A stretch of 64,000 nucleotides of DNA from Ensifer sp. MPMI2T (GTDB taxonomy: Bacteria; Pseudomonadota; Alphaproteobacteria; Rhizobiales; Rhizobiaceae), in NCBI RefSeq assembly GCF_004827385.1, contig NZ_SRXN01000011.1:62001-126000 (forward strand), given 5' to 3'. A program made the translations under genes and the position numbers. Shown piece by piece: positions 41,725 through 49,186 of this stretch (within the stretch, counting starts at the first letter, position 1; the number at the start of each line of letters is the position of its first letter). Below the pieces are notes generated by a model, which made no database searches, was not told the origin of the DNA, and saw nothing but the letters and a program-made list of their open reading frames with translations.

Positions 41725-42792
41725 TCAAGCCTTCGGGATCGAGCCGCGGCGTTCGAGCGCGGTCTTGCGGATGATGTCGGCGATGTCCGGGTTGCTGACC
41801 GACAGCATCTGGAAGTCCTCCGCATGCAGCGAAAGCAGCGAGACCTCGGTCGCGGCGCTGACGGTCGCCGAGCGGGGCTCGCCGCTGATCAGCGCCATCT
41901 CACCGAAGAAGCTGCCGGGTCCGAGTTCTATCGGGTTTGGCGTCGCGACGCAGACACGGCCCTCGACGATGAAGTACATCTGGTCGCCCGCCTCGCCCTT
42001 GCGGCAGATCACGGCGCCTGCCGGCACGAGGCGCGGCCTCAGCGCTCTGACGATCTCGACGAGCGCTGACGAGCCGAGGTTCCGGAATAGTGGTACGGCG
42101 GCGACCAGTTGCCAATTGCGCACGAAGTCCTGGCGGCGGATTTCTGCATAGAAGCCCGTCGCCAGGAGGCCGGCCCAGAGCGCGAAGATGCCGATGCCGC
42201 ACATCATGACCAGTCCGGCGAGCACGCGGCCGGCGAAGCTCTGCGGAATCGCGTCACCATAGCCGGTGGTCGACAGCGTGACGACGGCCCACCACATCGC
42301 CTGCGGGATGCTGCCGAATTTGTCCGGCTGGACGTCGCGCTCGATGAGATAGCCCACGAGCGCTGCAGCGAACAGCACGAGGCCGAAGACCGACGTGACG
42401 CCGATCAGGTTGCGTGCCTCGTTGCTAATCACCCTGCCGATCAGCCGGAAGAAAGCGGAGTTTCGCAGCGGCTTCAACAGCCAGATGGCGCAGAAAAGCT
42501 CCTGATCGCGGGTCGACGCGAAAAGGAAGCCGGCAAGAGGCACCAGAACGGCCAGTACATCGATGGCGATCGCCGGCGCGCTGTCCTGCGGACCTTTCGC
42601 GCGCCGCAGGACGAGCGTCTCGACCAGTTGCAGGAGATAGACACCCCAGATCGCCACAAGCAGGAGCTGCAACCCGAGCCTGACTCGCCCGGTGATGTCC
42701 GGCGTGGTGAGGACGGCGACCGCCACCAGCCCAATCGCGGCGAGCAGGCCGTTGAACTGCGCGGAAATCTTCGAGAAAGGCCGTGCCGACAT
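41725..42792 (-). CDS. cyclic-nucleotide-gated potassium channel (MloK1-like)
   Basis: 355 aa. Six transmembrane helices with a K+ selectivity filter TTGYGD in helix pair 5/6 (about residue 200), then a C-terminal cyclic-nucleotide-binding domain: VPAGAVICRKGEAGDQMYFI, and the phosphate-binding cassette GSFFGEMALISGEPRSATV. The S4 region has few positive charges, as in the rhizobial channel MloK1. cAMP binding should open it. Two cyclase genes and one decayed cyclase lie nearby. The start at 42792 is chosen. Confidence 0.92.
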   Translation of the reverse strand: MSARPFSKISAQFNGLLAAIGLVAVAVLTTPDITGRVRLGLQLLLVAIWGVYLLQLVETLVLRRAKGPQDSAPAIAIDVLAVLVPLAGFLFASTRDQELFCAIWLLKPLRNSAFFRLIGRVISNEARNLIGVTSVFGLVLFAAALVGYLIERDVQPDKFGSIPQAMWWAVVTLSTTGYGDAIPQSFAGRVLAGLVMMCGIGIFALWAGLLATGFYAEIRRQDFVRNWQLVAAVPLFRNLGSSALVEIVRALRPRLVPAGAVICRKGEAGDQMYFIVEGRVCVATPNPIELGPGSFFGEMALISGEPRSATVSAATEVSLLSLHAEDFQMLSVSNPDIADIIRKTALERRGSIPKA

Positions 42793-42870
42793 CAATGCCC
42801 CCGGAGCGCCGAACGACTTTGCTAGAATAGGACGCCTAGGGGCCGAGCGCAAAGGGTGGGTCGGCGGTCT

Positions 42871-43434
42871 CTATCGCGTCAGCCGCGCTTCGGTCCAGCC
42901 CAATGCCTTGAGGTCTTCGACGCGCGCCTCCCCATTGTCGGTGAGAATGAACTCGTCGATCTGCGGTGGCGGAACGCTTGTTCCCGAAAGCATCGAGTGG
43001 ATCTGGCCGCGGTGATGCTGGCCGTGCATGAAGACGTGAAGCAAAGTATCGGCGACAGTCTCGGCGAGTGTCCTCTCCGGCCAGGGAATGCTGATCTTGC
43101 GTAAAAGCTCCTCTGCCGTAAGGCTCTCGCTGAAGTCGACCAGCCATTCGTCGACTTCTGCGCGCTCCATCGCAAATTCGGCCGCCGTTGCACGGCTCCC
43201 TGGCAATCTCGCGAGGCCGTGCCGTTCGCCGCGTAGCGTGTCGATATAATAGCGATCGGCATTCAGAAGATGGACCATCGTTTCCTTGAGCGAGGGGAAG
43301 AATGACGTTCGCGGCGCCTCCCATTCGCCGGGACCAAGCGCCATGCAGGCGCGATCCAGCCGCGCATTGGCGAGACGGGCGTTGCGCGCAAGCTGGCGAT
43401 AGGGCCGGCATATCAAGTCCTGAGGAACGATCAT
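42871..43434 (-). CDS. DinB family protein
   Basis: 187 aa four-helix bundle. Metal-site histidines are in MVHLLNADRYY and MHGQHHRGQIH (about 47 and 125-132). DinB-family members include thiol-dependent transferases and many proteins without known activity. The start at 43434 (MIVPQDLICRPYRQ) is taken; the frame extends upstream without a better ribosome site. Confidence 0.85.
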   Translation of the reverse strand: MIVPQDLICRPYRQLARNARLANARLDRACMALGPGEWEAPRTSFFPSLKETMVHLLNADRYYIDTLRGERHGLARLPGSRATAAEFAMERAEVDEWLVDFSESLTAEELLRKISIPWPERTLAETVADTLLHVFMHGQHHRGQIHSMLSGTSVPPPQIDEFILTDNGEARVEDLKALGWTEARLTR

Positions 43435-43509
43435 GCCGCGCATAGTGAGATGTTTGCGACGGCGCGTCCAGCCGTCGTCACGCGGTGCCTCCGAGTCGGC
43501 GGCGTGACT

Positions 43510-43548
43510 GGAGCGCTTCACGCATTTGTCTAAGCGGTGAAACGCTCC
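43510..43548. terminator. hairpin between methyltransferase and dinB-like gene
   Basis: GGAGCGCTTCAC (43510-43521) pairs with GTGAAACGCTCC (43537-43548) with one mismatch. It is placed 35 bases after the methyltransferase stop on the minus strand. No T-run. Probable terminator or processing site. Confidence 0.45.
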
Positions 43549-43582
43549 TCATGACAACGCAGTTTCCGAACGCTTACTCGGC

Positions 43583-44662
43583 TTAGAGCCGCGCCTCGAG
43601 GATCAAGTTGAACGGCGTCTCCAGCGCCCGGCGGAAGCGGCTGAAGCCCGCCTTGCGGAAAACGTCGGCGAGCCTTGCCTCGCCTGCCTGGGCCCCGAGC
43701 ACCAGATGGCCGCCGTCCGAGATCGCATGGGCACAGCAGATCGTCGTGGAGGCCGCGTAGTAGATCCGCGCAACCGGCGAGACATTATCTTCGACTCGAT
43801 CATTGGCGAAAGGTTCCACCAGCATCACCGCCCCCTCGCCTGCAATCGCCTTTGCCGCATGCGCCGCGGCGCCGATCGGGTCGCCCATATCATGCAGGCA
43901 GTCGAAGAAGCAGATGAGATCATAATCCGAGCCGGGGTAGCTGTCCGCCCGCGCAGTCGCAAAGGTGACCCGATCCAAAACGCCTGCCTCCGCCGCGACC
44001 TTCCGCGCCTCGATGACCGACTCCGGATGGATGTCGAAGCCATGGAAGCGCGAGGCCGGAAAGGCCTTCGCCATCAGCACCGTCGAATGCCCGTGCCCGC
44101 AGCCGATATCGGCCACACGCGCGCCGGTCCTGAGTTTCTTCTCGATGGCGCCGCCGAGAGCCGGCAGCCACTCGGCGACCAGGCTTGCCTTGTAGGCGTT
44201 CCTGTAGAAGGCGGCGACACCGCAATAAAGCCGCCCGTCGTGGTCACCCCAGGCAATGCCGCTGCCGGTGCGAAAGGCCTCCACTGCCTTGTTCTCGTCC
44301 GCCCACATGGACGCAGGAACGGCCCAGGCATGGGGGATGAAGACCGGGCTGTCCTCCTCGGCCAGCACAAGCGCTTGCTCCGGCGAGAGCTCGTAGGTGC
44401 CGCTGCTCGCATGATAGGTCACGTAGCCGCCGGCCACCTGCGAGCCGAGCCATTCGCGCACATAGCGCTCCGCGCAGCCGGCCCGTGCCGCCAGTTCGCT
44501 CGAAGTGAGCGGACCGGCTCCAGCCATCGCCTTGTAAAGACCGAGGCGGTTGCCAAGGCTCACCATCACGCCGCCGTAACCCGCCGAGAGATCGCCGATC
44601 GCCCGCGCGACGAGCGCATCGAGCTTCGCCTGATCGATCTTGTTGCTTTTCACGTTTTCCAT
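43583..44662 (-). CDS. SAM-dependent methyltransferase with N-terminal winged helix
   Basis: 359 aa. An N-terminal dimerisation/winged-helix region (about 20-90; LTSSELAARAGCAERYVREWL) is followed by a class I Rossmann methyltransferase domain. Motif I is VADIGCGHGHST near 180, then FHGFDIHPESV and DLICFFDCLHDMGDP. The closest named types are O- or small-molecule methyltransferases; substrate unknown. Divergent from a GlxA-family regulator at 44827, which probably controls it. Confidence 0.88.
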   Translation of the reverse strand: MENVKSNKIDQAKLDALVARAIGDLSAGYGGVMVSLGNRLGLYKAMAGAGPLTSSELAARAGCAERYVREWLGSQVAGGYVTYHASSGTYELSPEQALVLAEEDSPVFIPHAWAVPASMWADENKAVEAFRTGSGIAWGDHDGRLYCGVAAFYRNAYKASLVAEWLPALGGAIEKKLRTGARVADIGCGHGHSTVLMAKAFPASRFHGFDIHPESVIEARKVAAEAGVLDRVTFATARADSYPGSDYDLICFFDCLHDMGDPIGAAAHAAKAIAGEGAVMLVEPFANDRVEDNVSPVARIYYAASTTICCAHAISDGGHLVLGAQAGEARLADVFRKAGFSRFRRALETPFNLILEARL

Positions 44663-44826
44663 CTTTCCCGCTCCTGTTATCCAACTGAAGATCCAAGGAT
44701 CTGGAGAGGATCGCATCGGCAGCGGCCAAGCGGCAGAGCGGGATTGTCCGAAACAGGGCCGTTTGCGCCACTCCCCGTCCCGCGGTAGAACTCATTTGCC
44801 GACGTGGCCTGTCCGATGGATTCGAG

Positions 44827-45876
44827 ATGCCGCGCAACATTGCCGAGACCGGAACGCACCCACTTCACGTGAGCCTCATCGCCATCCCCGAGGCGGTGGT
44901 GTCGACGCTGAGCGGCATTTTCGACGTCATGAACGCCTTTGCCCTGCTTCCTCCACCCAGCCATGCACCACCAGCTGCGCCGCCGTTCCAGGTCGAGATC
45001 GTGGGGCTGTGGCCCGGCCCGCTGGAGCTTGCCAGTGGCGTGCCCGTGATGGTGCAGCGCGGTATCGCCGCCATCGAGACGACCGATATCGTCATCGTCC
45101 CCTCGGTGCTGCTCGGACCGAATGGCTGGCAGAAGGGCCGGCACCCGGAACTGGTCGATTGGCTCAGCGCCATGCATCGCCGCGGCGCGCTCTTGTGCTC
45201 TGCCTGCTCGGGGGTTTTCCTGCTTGCCGAGACGGGGCTCTTCGATGGCGTCGATGCGACGGTGCATTTCGGCTATGCCGAGGCTTTTCACACCGCCTTC
45301 CCGAAAGTGGCGATCCATCCCGAGCGCGTTTTGGTCGTTGCCGGGGAGCGCGAGGAACTGATCACCTCGGGCGCCTCCATGACTTGGCACGATCTGGTGC
45401 TCTATCTGATCGCCCGCCACGCCGGAGCAACGGCGGCGCAGGCCGTTGCCCGCTACTTCGCGCTGCAATGGCATCAGGATGGCCTCGCGCCCTACATCGT
45501 TTTCGAGGGGCGCAACGACCACGGCGACATCGCGATCCAACGGGCGCAACAGTGGATCGCCACGCATTTCTCTGTTGCGAATCCACTGGAGGAGATGGTC
45601 CGCCGCGCCGGGCTTGCCGAACGCACGTTCAAACGCCGCTTCACCGGTGCGACCGGCTTAAGCCCGATCGCCTATGTCCAGCGCCTGAGGATCGAGGACG
45701 CCAAGCGCCGGCTCGAACGAACCGAAGCCCCGGTCGACGAGATCAGCTGGCAGGTCGGCTACGAGGATCCCGCCTTCTTCCGCCGCCTGTTCAAGCGCGT
45801 CACCGGGCTGACGCCGGGAAGCTATCGCCGACGCTTCATGATTCCCGACTACGCGCGGCCGCCGCGGAAGGAATAG
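44827..45876 (+). CDS. GlxA-family transcriptional regulator
   Basis: 349 aa. DJ-1/PfpI-like domain at about 12-210 with the Cys-containing turn LLCSACSGVFLLAETG. AraC DNA-binding domain at about 240-340 (LEEMVRRAGLAERTFKRRF and VDEISWQVGYEDPAFFRRLF). Divergent from the methyltransferase gene, its likely target. Distinct from the GlxA protein at 32088. Confidence 0.9.
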   Translation: MPRNIAETGTHPLHVSLIAIPEAVVSTLSGIFDVMNAFALLPPPSHAPPAAPPFQVEIVGLWPGPLELASGVPVMVQRGIAAIETTDIVIVPSVLLGPNGWQKGRHPELVDWLSAMHRRGALLCSACSGVFLLAETGLFDGVDATVHFGYAEAFHTAFPKVAIHPERVLVVAGEREELITSGASMTWHDLVLYLIARHAGATAAQAVARYFALQWHQDGLAPYIVFEGRNDHGDIAIQRAQQWIATHFSVANPLEEMVRRAGLAERTFKRRFTGATGLSPIAYVQRLRIEDAKRRLERTEAPVDEISWQVGYEDPAFFRRLFKRVTGLTPGSYRRRFMIPDYARPPRKE

Positions 45877-45987
45877 GTGCGGAAGTTCGCCGCTGACGAT
45901 GCGCGTTAAATTTTTTGCGGAACGTGTCGGTTTCATCTGCTTTCGGCCGTCCTCGATGCAAACACAAGGATCACGAAGGAGAGCGTA

Positions 45988-46647
45988 ATGAGAAAGATCG
46001 TTGTTGGTGCGTTTGTAAGTCTCGACGGAATCATGCAGGCGCCGGGCGGGCCGGAGGAGGATCCGACCGGCGGTTTCAAATTTGGCGGCTGGGTGGCCCC
46101 CTATTTCGACGAGACGATGGGTGCGGCGGTGGACGAGATGTTCGCCAAGCCGTTCGACCTCCTGCTGGGCCGGAAGACCTATGACATTTTCGCGGCGCAT
46201 TGGCCCTATGCCGGCCCCGAGGATCCGATCGGTACGTTGTTCGATCGCATCACCAAATTCGTCGCGACGCGCAATCCGGATTTCAAGCTCGGCTGGCAGA
46301 ACAGCCAGAGCCTCGGCAGCGACGTGGTCGCCGCGCTGAAGAAGATGAAGCGTGAGGACGGGCCGGACCTCCTGACGCAGGGTTCGACCGAGTTGCTGCA
46401 GACACTTTTCCGCAATGATCTGGTCGACGAGATGTATGTGAATATCTTTCCGGTCGTGCTTGGAAGGGGCAAAAAACTGTTCAGCGACGGCGCCTCGCCG
46501 ATGGCGCTGAAGCTCGTCAGTTCGAAGGCTTCTGGCTCCGGAGTGACCGTGAACAAATACGTCCACGCCGGCGAGATCGTCACCGGCTCGTTCGAATTCG
46601 AGCAGCCGACCGAGGCGGAACTGGAGCGGCGCAGGAACCTGACTTGA
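45988..46647 (+). CDS. dihydrofolate reductase / RibD C-terminal family protein
   Basis: 219 aa. It opens with RKIVVGAFVSLDGIMQAPGG and has LLLGRKTYDIFAAHWPYAG, then LTQGSTELLQTLFRNDLVDE and VLGRGKKLFSDG, the NADPH-binding and core motifs of the RibD-C/YyaP family. A reductase of unknown substrate, not the essential DHFR. AAGGAGAGCGTA precedes the ATG. Stand-alone gene. Confidence 0.9.
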   Translation: MRKIVVGAFVSLDGIMQAPGGPEEDPTGGFKFGGWVAPYFDETMGAAVDEMFAKPFDLLLGRKTYDIFAAHWPYAGPEDPIGTLFDRITKFVATRNPDFKLGWQNSQSLGSDVVAALKKMKREDGPDLLTQGSTELLQTLFRNDLVDEMYVNIFPVVLGRGKKLFSDGASPMALKLVSSKASGSGVTVNKYVHAGEIVTGSFEFEQPTEAELERRRNLT

Positions 46648-46794
46648 GCCGGGGCGTGTCAGCCGCGCCGACTCTTTTGGGGACCGCTTAGCCGATGACG
46701 CAAGCGGTCCCGCCGTGGCGAGATTCCGCCGGATATCAACGATTGGCCATGATTTCCGCCTATGCTCTCTCTTTGCCGAACAACGGAGGTTACG

Positions 46795-47214
46795 ATGCAA
46801 ATTTCGGAAGCCATGCATTCTGGAGTACGTTGGATCTCGCCGGATACGGACCTGCGCACGGTGGCGCACATCATGAAGGACGAGGATATCGGCGCCCTGC
46901 CCGTCGGCGAAAATGATCGCCTGATCGGAATGGTCACGGATCGCGACATTGCCTTGCGCGCCTTCGCCAACGGGCACGACGTTTCTTCGCTCACGGTGCG
47001 CGACGTGATGACGAACAAGATCGTCTTCTGCCGCACGAGCGAGTCTCTTGAGGACGCCATCCGCCTGATGGAAGAAAAGAAGGTTCGCCGGTTGCCGGTG
47101 ATCAACGATGACAAGCGGATGGTCGGCATGCTGTCGCTCGGCGACATTTCCCATAGCAGCAGCCGGGAATTGACGGGCGAACTGCTCAGGGCCGTCAGCG
47201 GCCATCACGCCTGA
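46795..47214 (+). CDS. CBS-domain pair protein
   Basis: 139 aa made of two CBS domains: CBS1 about 8-65 (VAHIMKDEDIGALPVGEND, GMVTDRDIALRA) and CBS2 about 73-130 (VMTNKIVFCRTSESLEDAI, RRLPVINDDKRM). CBS pairs bind adenine nucleotides and act as energy sensors on partner proteins. No other domain, so it works in trans. CGGAGGT lies directly upstream of the ATG at 46795. Confidence 0.92.
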   Translation: MQISEAMHSGVRWISPDTDLRTVAHIMKDEDIGALPVGENDRLIGMVTDRDIALRAFANGHDVSSLTVRDVMTNKIVFCRTSESLEDAIRLMEEKKVRRLPVINDDKRMVGMLSLGDISHSSSRELTGELLRAVSGHHA

Positions 47215-47417
47215 TCGACGCCGCCTTGAGGTGTCGACAATGAGGAGACGGCGGTGCCGCCTCCTTCGAGATCCCCACGCGCCGTCGAATAAGGAGAGTT
47301 TCCCGCGCGCCACGCATAGTGAATGACTCCTGGCGGCTGCGCAGTCGGGTCATATTGCGCATACGTCCCCTTACCGGCGCACGGCAAGGCCGCCAGATCG
47401 TGCAAGGCGCCAATTGG

Positions 47418-47681
47418 CTATTTGACCAACATGGAGCCGTTGAGGATTTCGATCGTTTCGTCTCCCTGGAGGCCGATGCGGTCGCCGCTCGGCGCGGTGA
47501 CGAAGCAGCCGCTCGGGCAGATCATTTCGGTCGCGCCGGAACCGATCGCGACTTCCATCCGGCTCTCGCCCTCGACGACGACCAGCACGGCAGTATCGCC
47601 ATCCTTGTTCGTCACGGATGCAGCAGAGGCCGCTCCCGCCACAAGAATGCCGGAAAGCACAGCAATCAGAATTGTCTTCAT
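47418..47681 (-). CDS. small secreted hypothetical protein, 87 aa
   Basis: Signal peptide MKTILIAVLSGILVAGAASA, mature part of about 66 residues with a CPSGC pair that could form a disulphide and a beta-rich composition (TAVLVVVEGESRMEVAIGSG). Not recognised. After its TAG stop the same frame remains open for about 70 more codons (see findings). Confidence 0.7.
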   Translation of the reverse strand: MKTILIAVLSGILVAGAASAASVTNKDGDTAVLVVVEGESRMEVAIGSGATEMICPSGCFVTAPSGDRIGLQGDETIEILNGSMLVK

Positions 47682-48118
47682 CGCCCACCGGCGCTACCTG
47701 AGCGCCCCTTTGCTGCCGGTCGCCGCGTCGTATCGCAAGCTCCGGCCCCCTCTTCAGCTTGCGCCAGCCTAAACCGGAGCGGGATGAATTGCATGCCTTT
47801 TATCTCCACACGGCTGAATGCCTGCTGAATGGCGGCGTCAGGGGCGGATTCACGCCCGCGAACCGCCCCTACGCCGCCGCGTCGCCTCAATGAGGTCCGC
47901 CCACGTTCCGCAACATGTTGATTTATAGATGCTTTTTTACATAACCCGAACGGATTAGGAGACACCCCGCCCTGTCGCGTGGTACAAGCTAAACAACTGC
48001 GAGCGGGGCAAAAGCAGTGCCTCTAGATATTTCAGCAAATCCCCGCTCTGGCGAGTGATCACGCAGAAGGACTGCGGACTGTTTCAATCCAAAGTCGCCG
48101 TGATCCAGGAGGGGTGCC
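47682..48118. other. intergenic region with a long GC-rich stem-loop
   Basis: 437 bases without a credible gene. The main structure is a two-part stem at 47831-47878: GGCGGCGT pairs with ACGCCGCC and GGGGCGG with CCGCCCC, around a 15-base loop. It is the strongest secondary structure seen in the window. The region also carries the fecR promoter; AGGAGGGG lies before its ATG. Confidence 0.5.
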
Positions 48119-49075
48119 ATGTCCTATTTGCGTGGCGCTGCAATCGTTGCACTTGGCTTCATTTTGTACAGTCCGGTGTCAATGGCCGCTGAAGCAATTG
48201 GTGAGGCGGTTCGGATCAGGACTGAAGTCAGAGGTGCAAGCGGTCCGCTGGCGGTCAAAGACCCGGTCTATCGGGACGAACGGATTCTGACCTCGAAATC
48301 CGGGTTGGGACAATTTGTGTTCCGCGACGGCACCAAACTGGCTGTCGGCTGGGGCTCGTCCGTCGTCATCGACAAATTCGTCTTCGACGACTCCAACAAC
48401 CTGCAAAAGCTCAGCCTGCGGGCGACGAAGGGTACCTTCCGCTGGGTCAGTGGAAAGTCGAAAAGCACTGCCTACGAGATTCTGACGCCGGCCGGAACAA
48501 TCGGCGTCCGCGGCACGGCATTCGACTTCTATGTCGGCGGCGACGGGACAACCGCGGTCGTCCTGCTCAACGGCGAGGCCAGTTTCTGCGGTCCGGGCGG
48601 CTGCAAGCAATTGACGCGGCGCTGCGACTGCGTGATCGCCAACCGCAACGGCAACATCACCGACGCGCGCCGCGTCAACCGACGTGTCCTGGAGACGCTC
48701 GGAAACGAGGCGGCGTTACCGTTCCTTTCCGGCAACCAGCAGCTTTCCGGTGGGCTCGGCTGGGTCGGCGGTGGCTGCAGCATTCGTGCAGCGCTCCCGA
48801 TCCCGCCAACGCAGCAGGAGCGTTTCACGCCGCCCGAGAAAAAGCAGGCACCGCCGCAGAAGCCGCCGCCCAAACCGGACAAGCCGGAGAAGCCACCGCC
48901 TAGACCGGACAAGCCGGAGAAGCCACCGCCTAGACCGGACAAGCCGGAGAAGCCGCCACGCCCGGAGGAACCCGAGAAGCCACCGCGGCCAGAGGAGCCG
49001 GAAGAGCCTCGGGAACCGGAGAAGCCGCGTCAAGAACAGGACCGGCCGCGAGAGGGCAGCCGCAACAACGGCTAG
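48119..49075 (+). CDS. FecR-domain protein with proline-rich C-terminal tail
   Basis: 318 aa. Signal peptide (about 1-23). FecR domain about 50-160: VYRDERILTSKSGLGQFVFR, GTKLAVGWGSSVVIDKF and AGTIGVRGTAFDFYV. Two cysteine pairs follow (CGPGGC, RRCDC). The last ~85 residues are Pro/Lys/Glu-rich with a decapeptide repeat PDKPEKPPPR, probably an extended periplasmic spacer. No sigma factor or TonB receptor is adjacent, so it is not a classic FecIR. A convergent CHASE2 cyclase follows, a pairing seen in other rhizobia. Confidence 0.88.
   Translation: MSYLRGAAIVALGFILYSPVSMAAEAIGEAVRIRTEVRGASGPLAVKDPVYRDERILTSKSGLGQFVFRDGTKLAVGWGSSVVIDKFVFDDSNNLQKLSLRATKGTFRWVSGKSKSTAYEILTPAGTIGVRGTAFDFYVGGDGTTAVVLLNGEASFCGPGGCKQLTRRCDCVIANRNGNITDARRVNRRVLETLGNEAALPFLSGNQQLSGGLGWVGGGCSIRAALPIPPTQQERFTPPEKKQAPPQKPPPKPDKPEKPPPRPDKPEKPPPRPDKPEKPPRPEEPEKPPRPEEPEEPREPEKPRQEQDRPREGSRNNG
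48874..48963 (+). repeat. in-frame 30-bp tandem repeat inside the FecR gene
   Basis: Three copies of a 30-base unit beginning ACCGGACAAGCCGGAGAAGC; the first two are identical and the third diverges at its end. Each encodes ten residues (PDKPEKPPPR). Copy number could vary by slippage without breaking the frame. It is not a CRISPR array. Confidence 0.9.
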
Positions 49076-49186
49076 AGGAATACCAGGAAAAAGTGCACAA
49101 TGGCTTCCGCCTGGAATCGCATAGTTTCAAAGGGTTAGATCATTTCTCTGTTTCAATGAATGAAATGATCCAGCGCCTCATTCGGC

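Noticed and set aside
48874-48963. Short regular repeats that might be a CRISPR array
   Set aside because: Units are contiguous, in frame and translated (proline decapeptides); there are no spacers.
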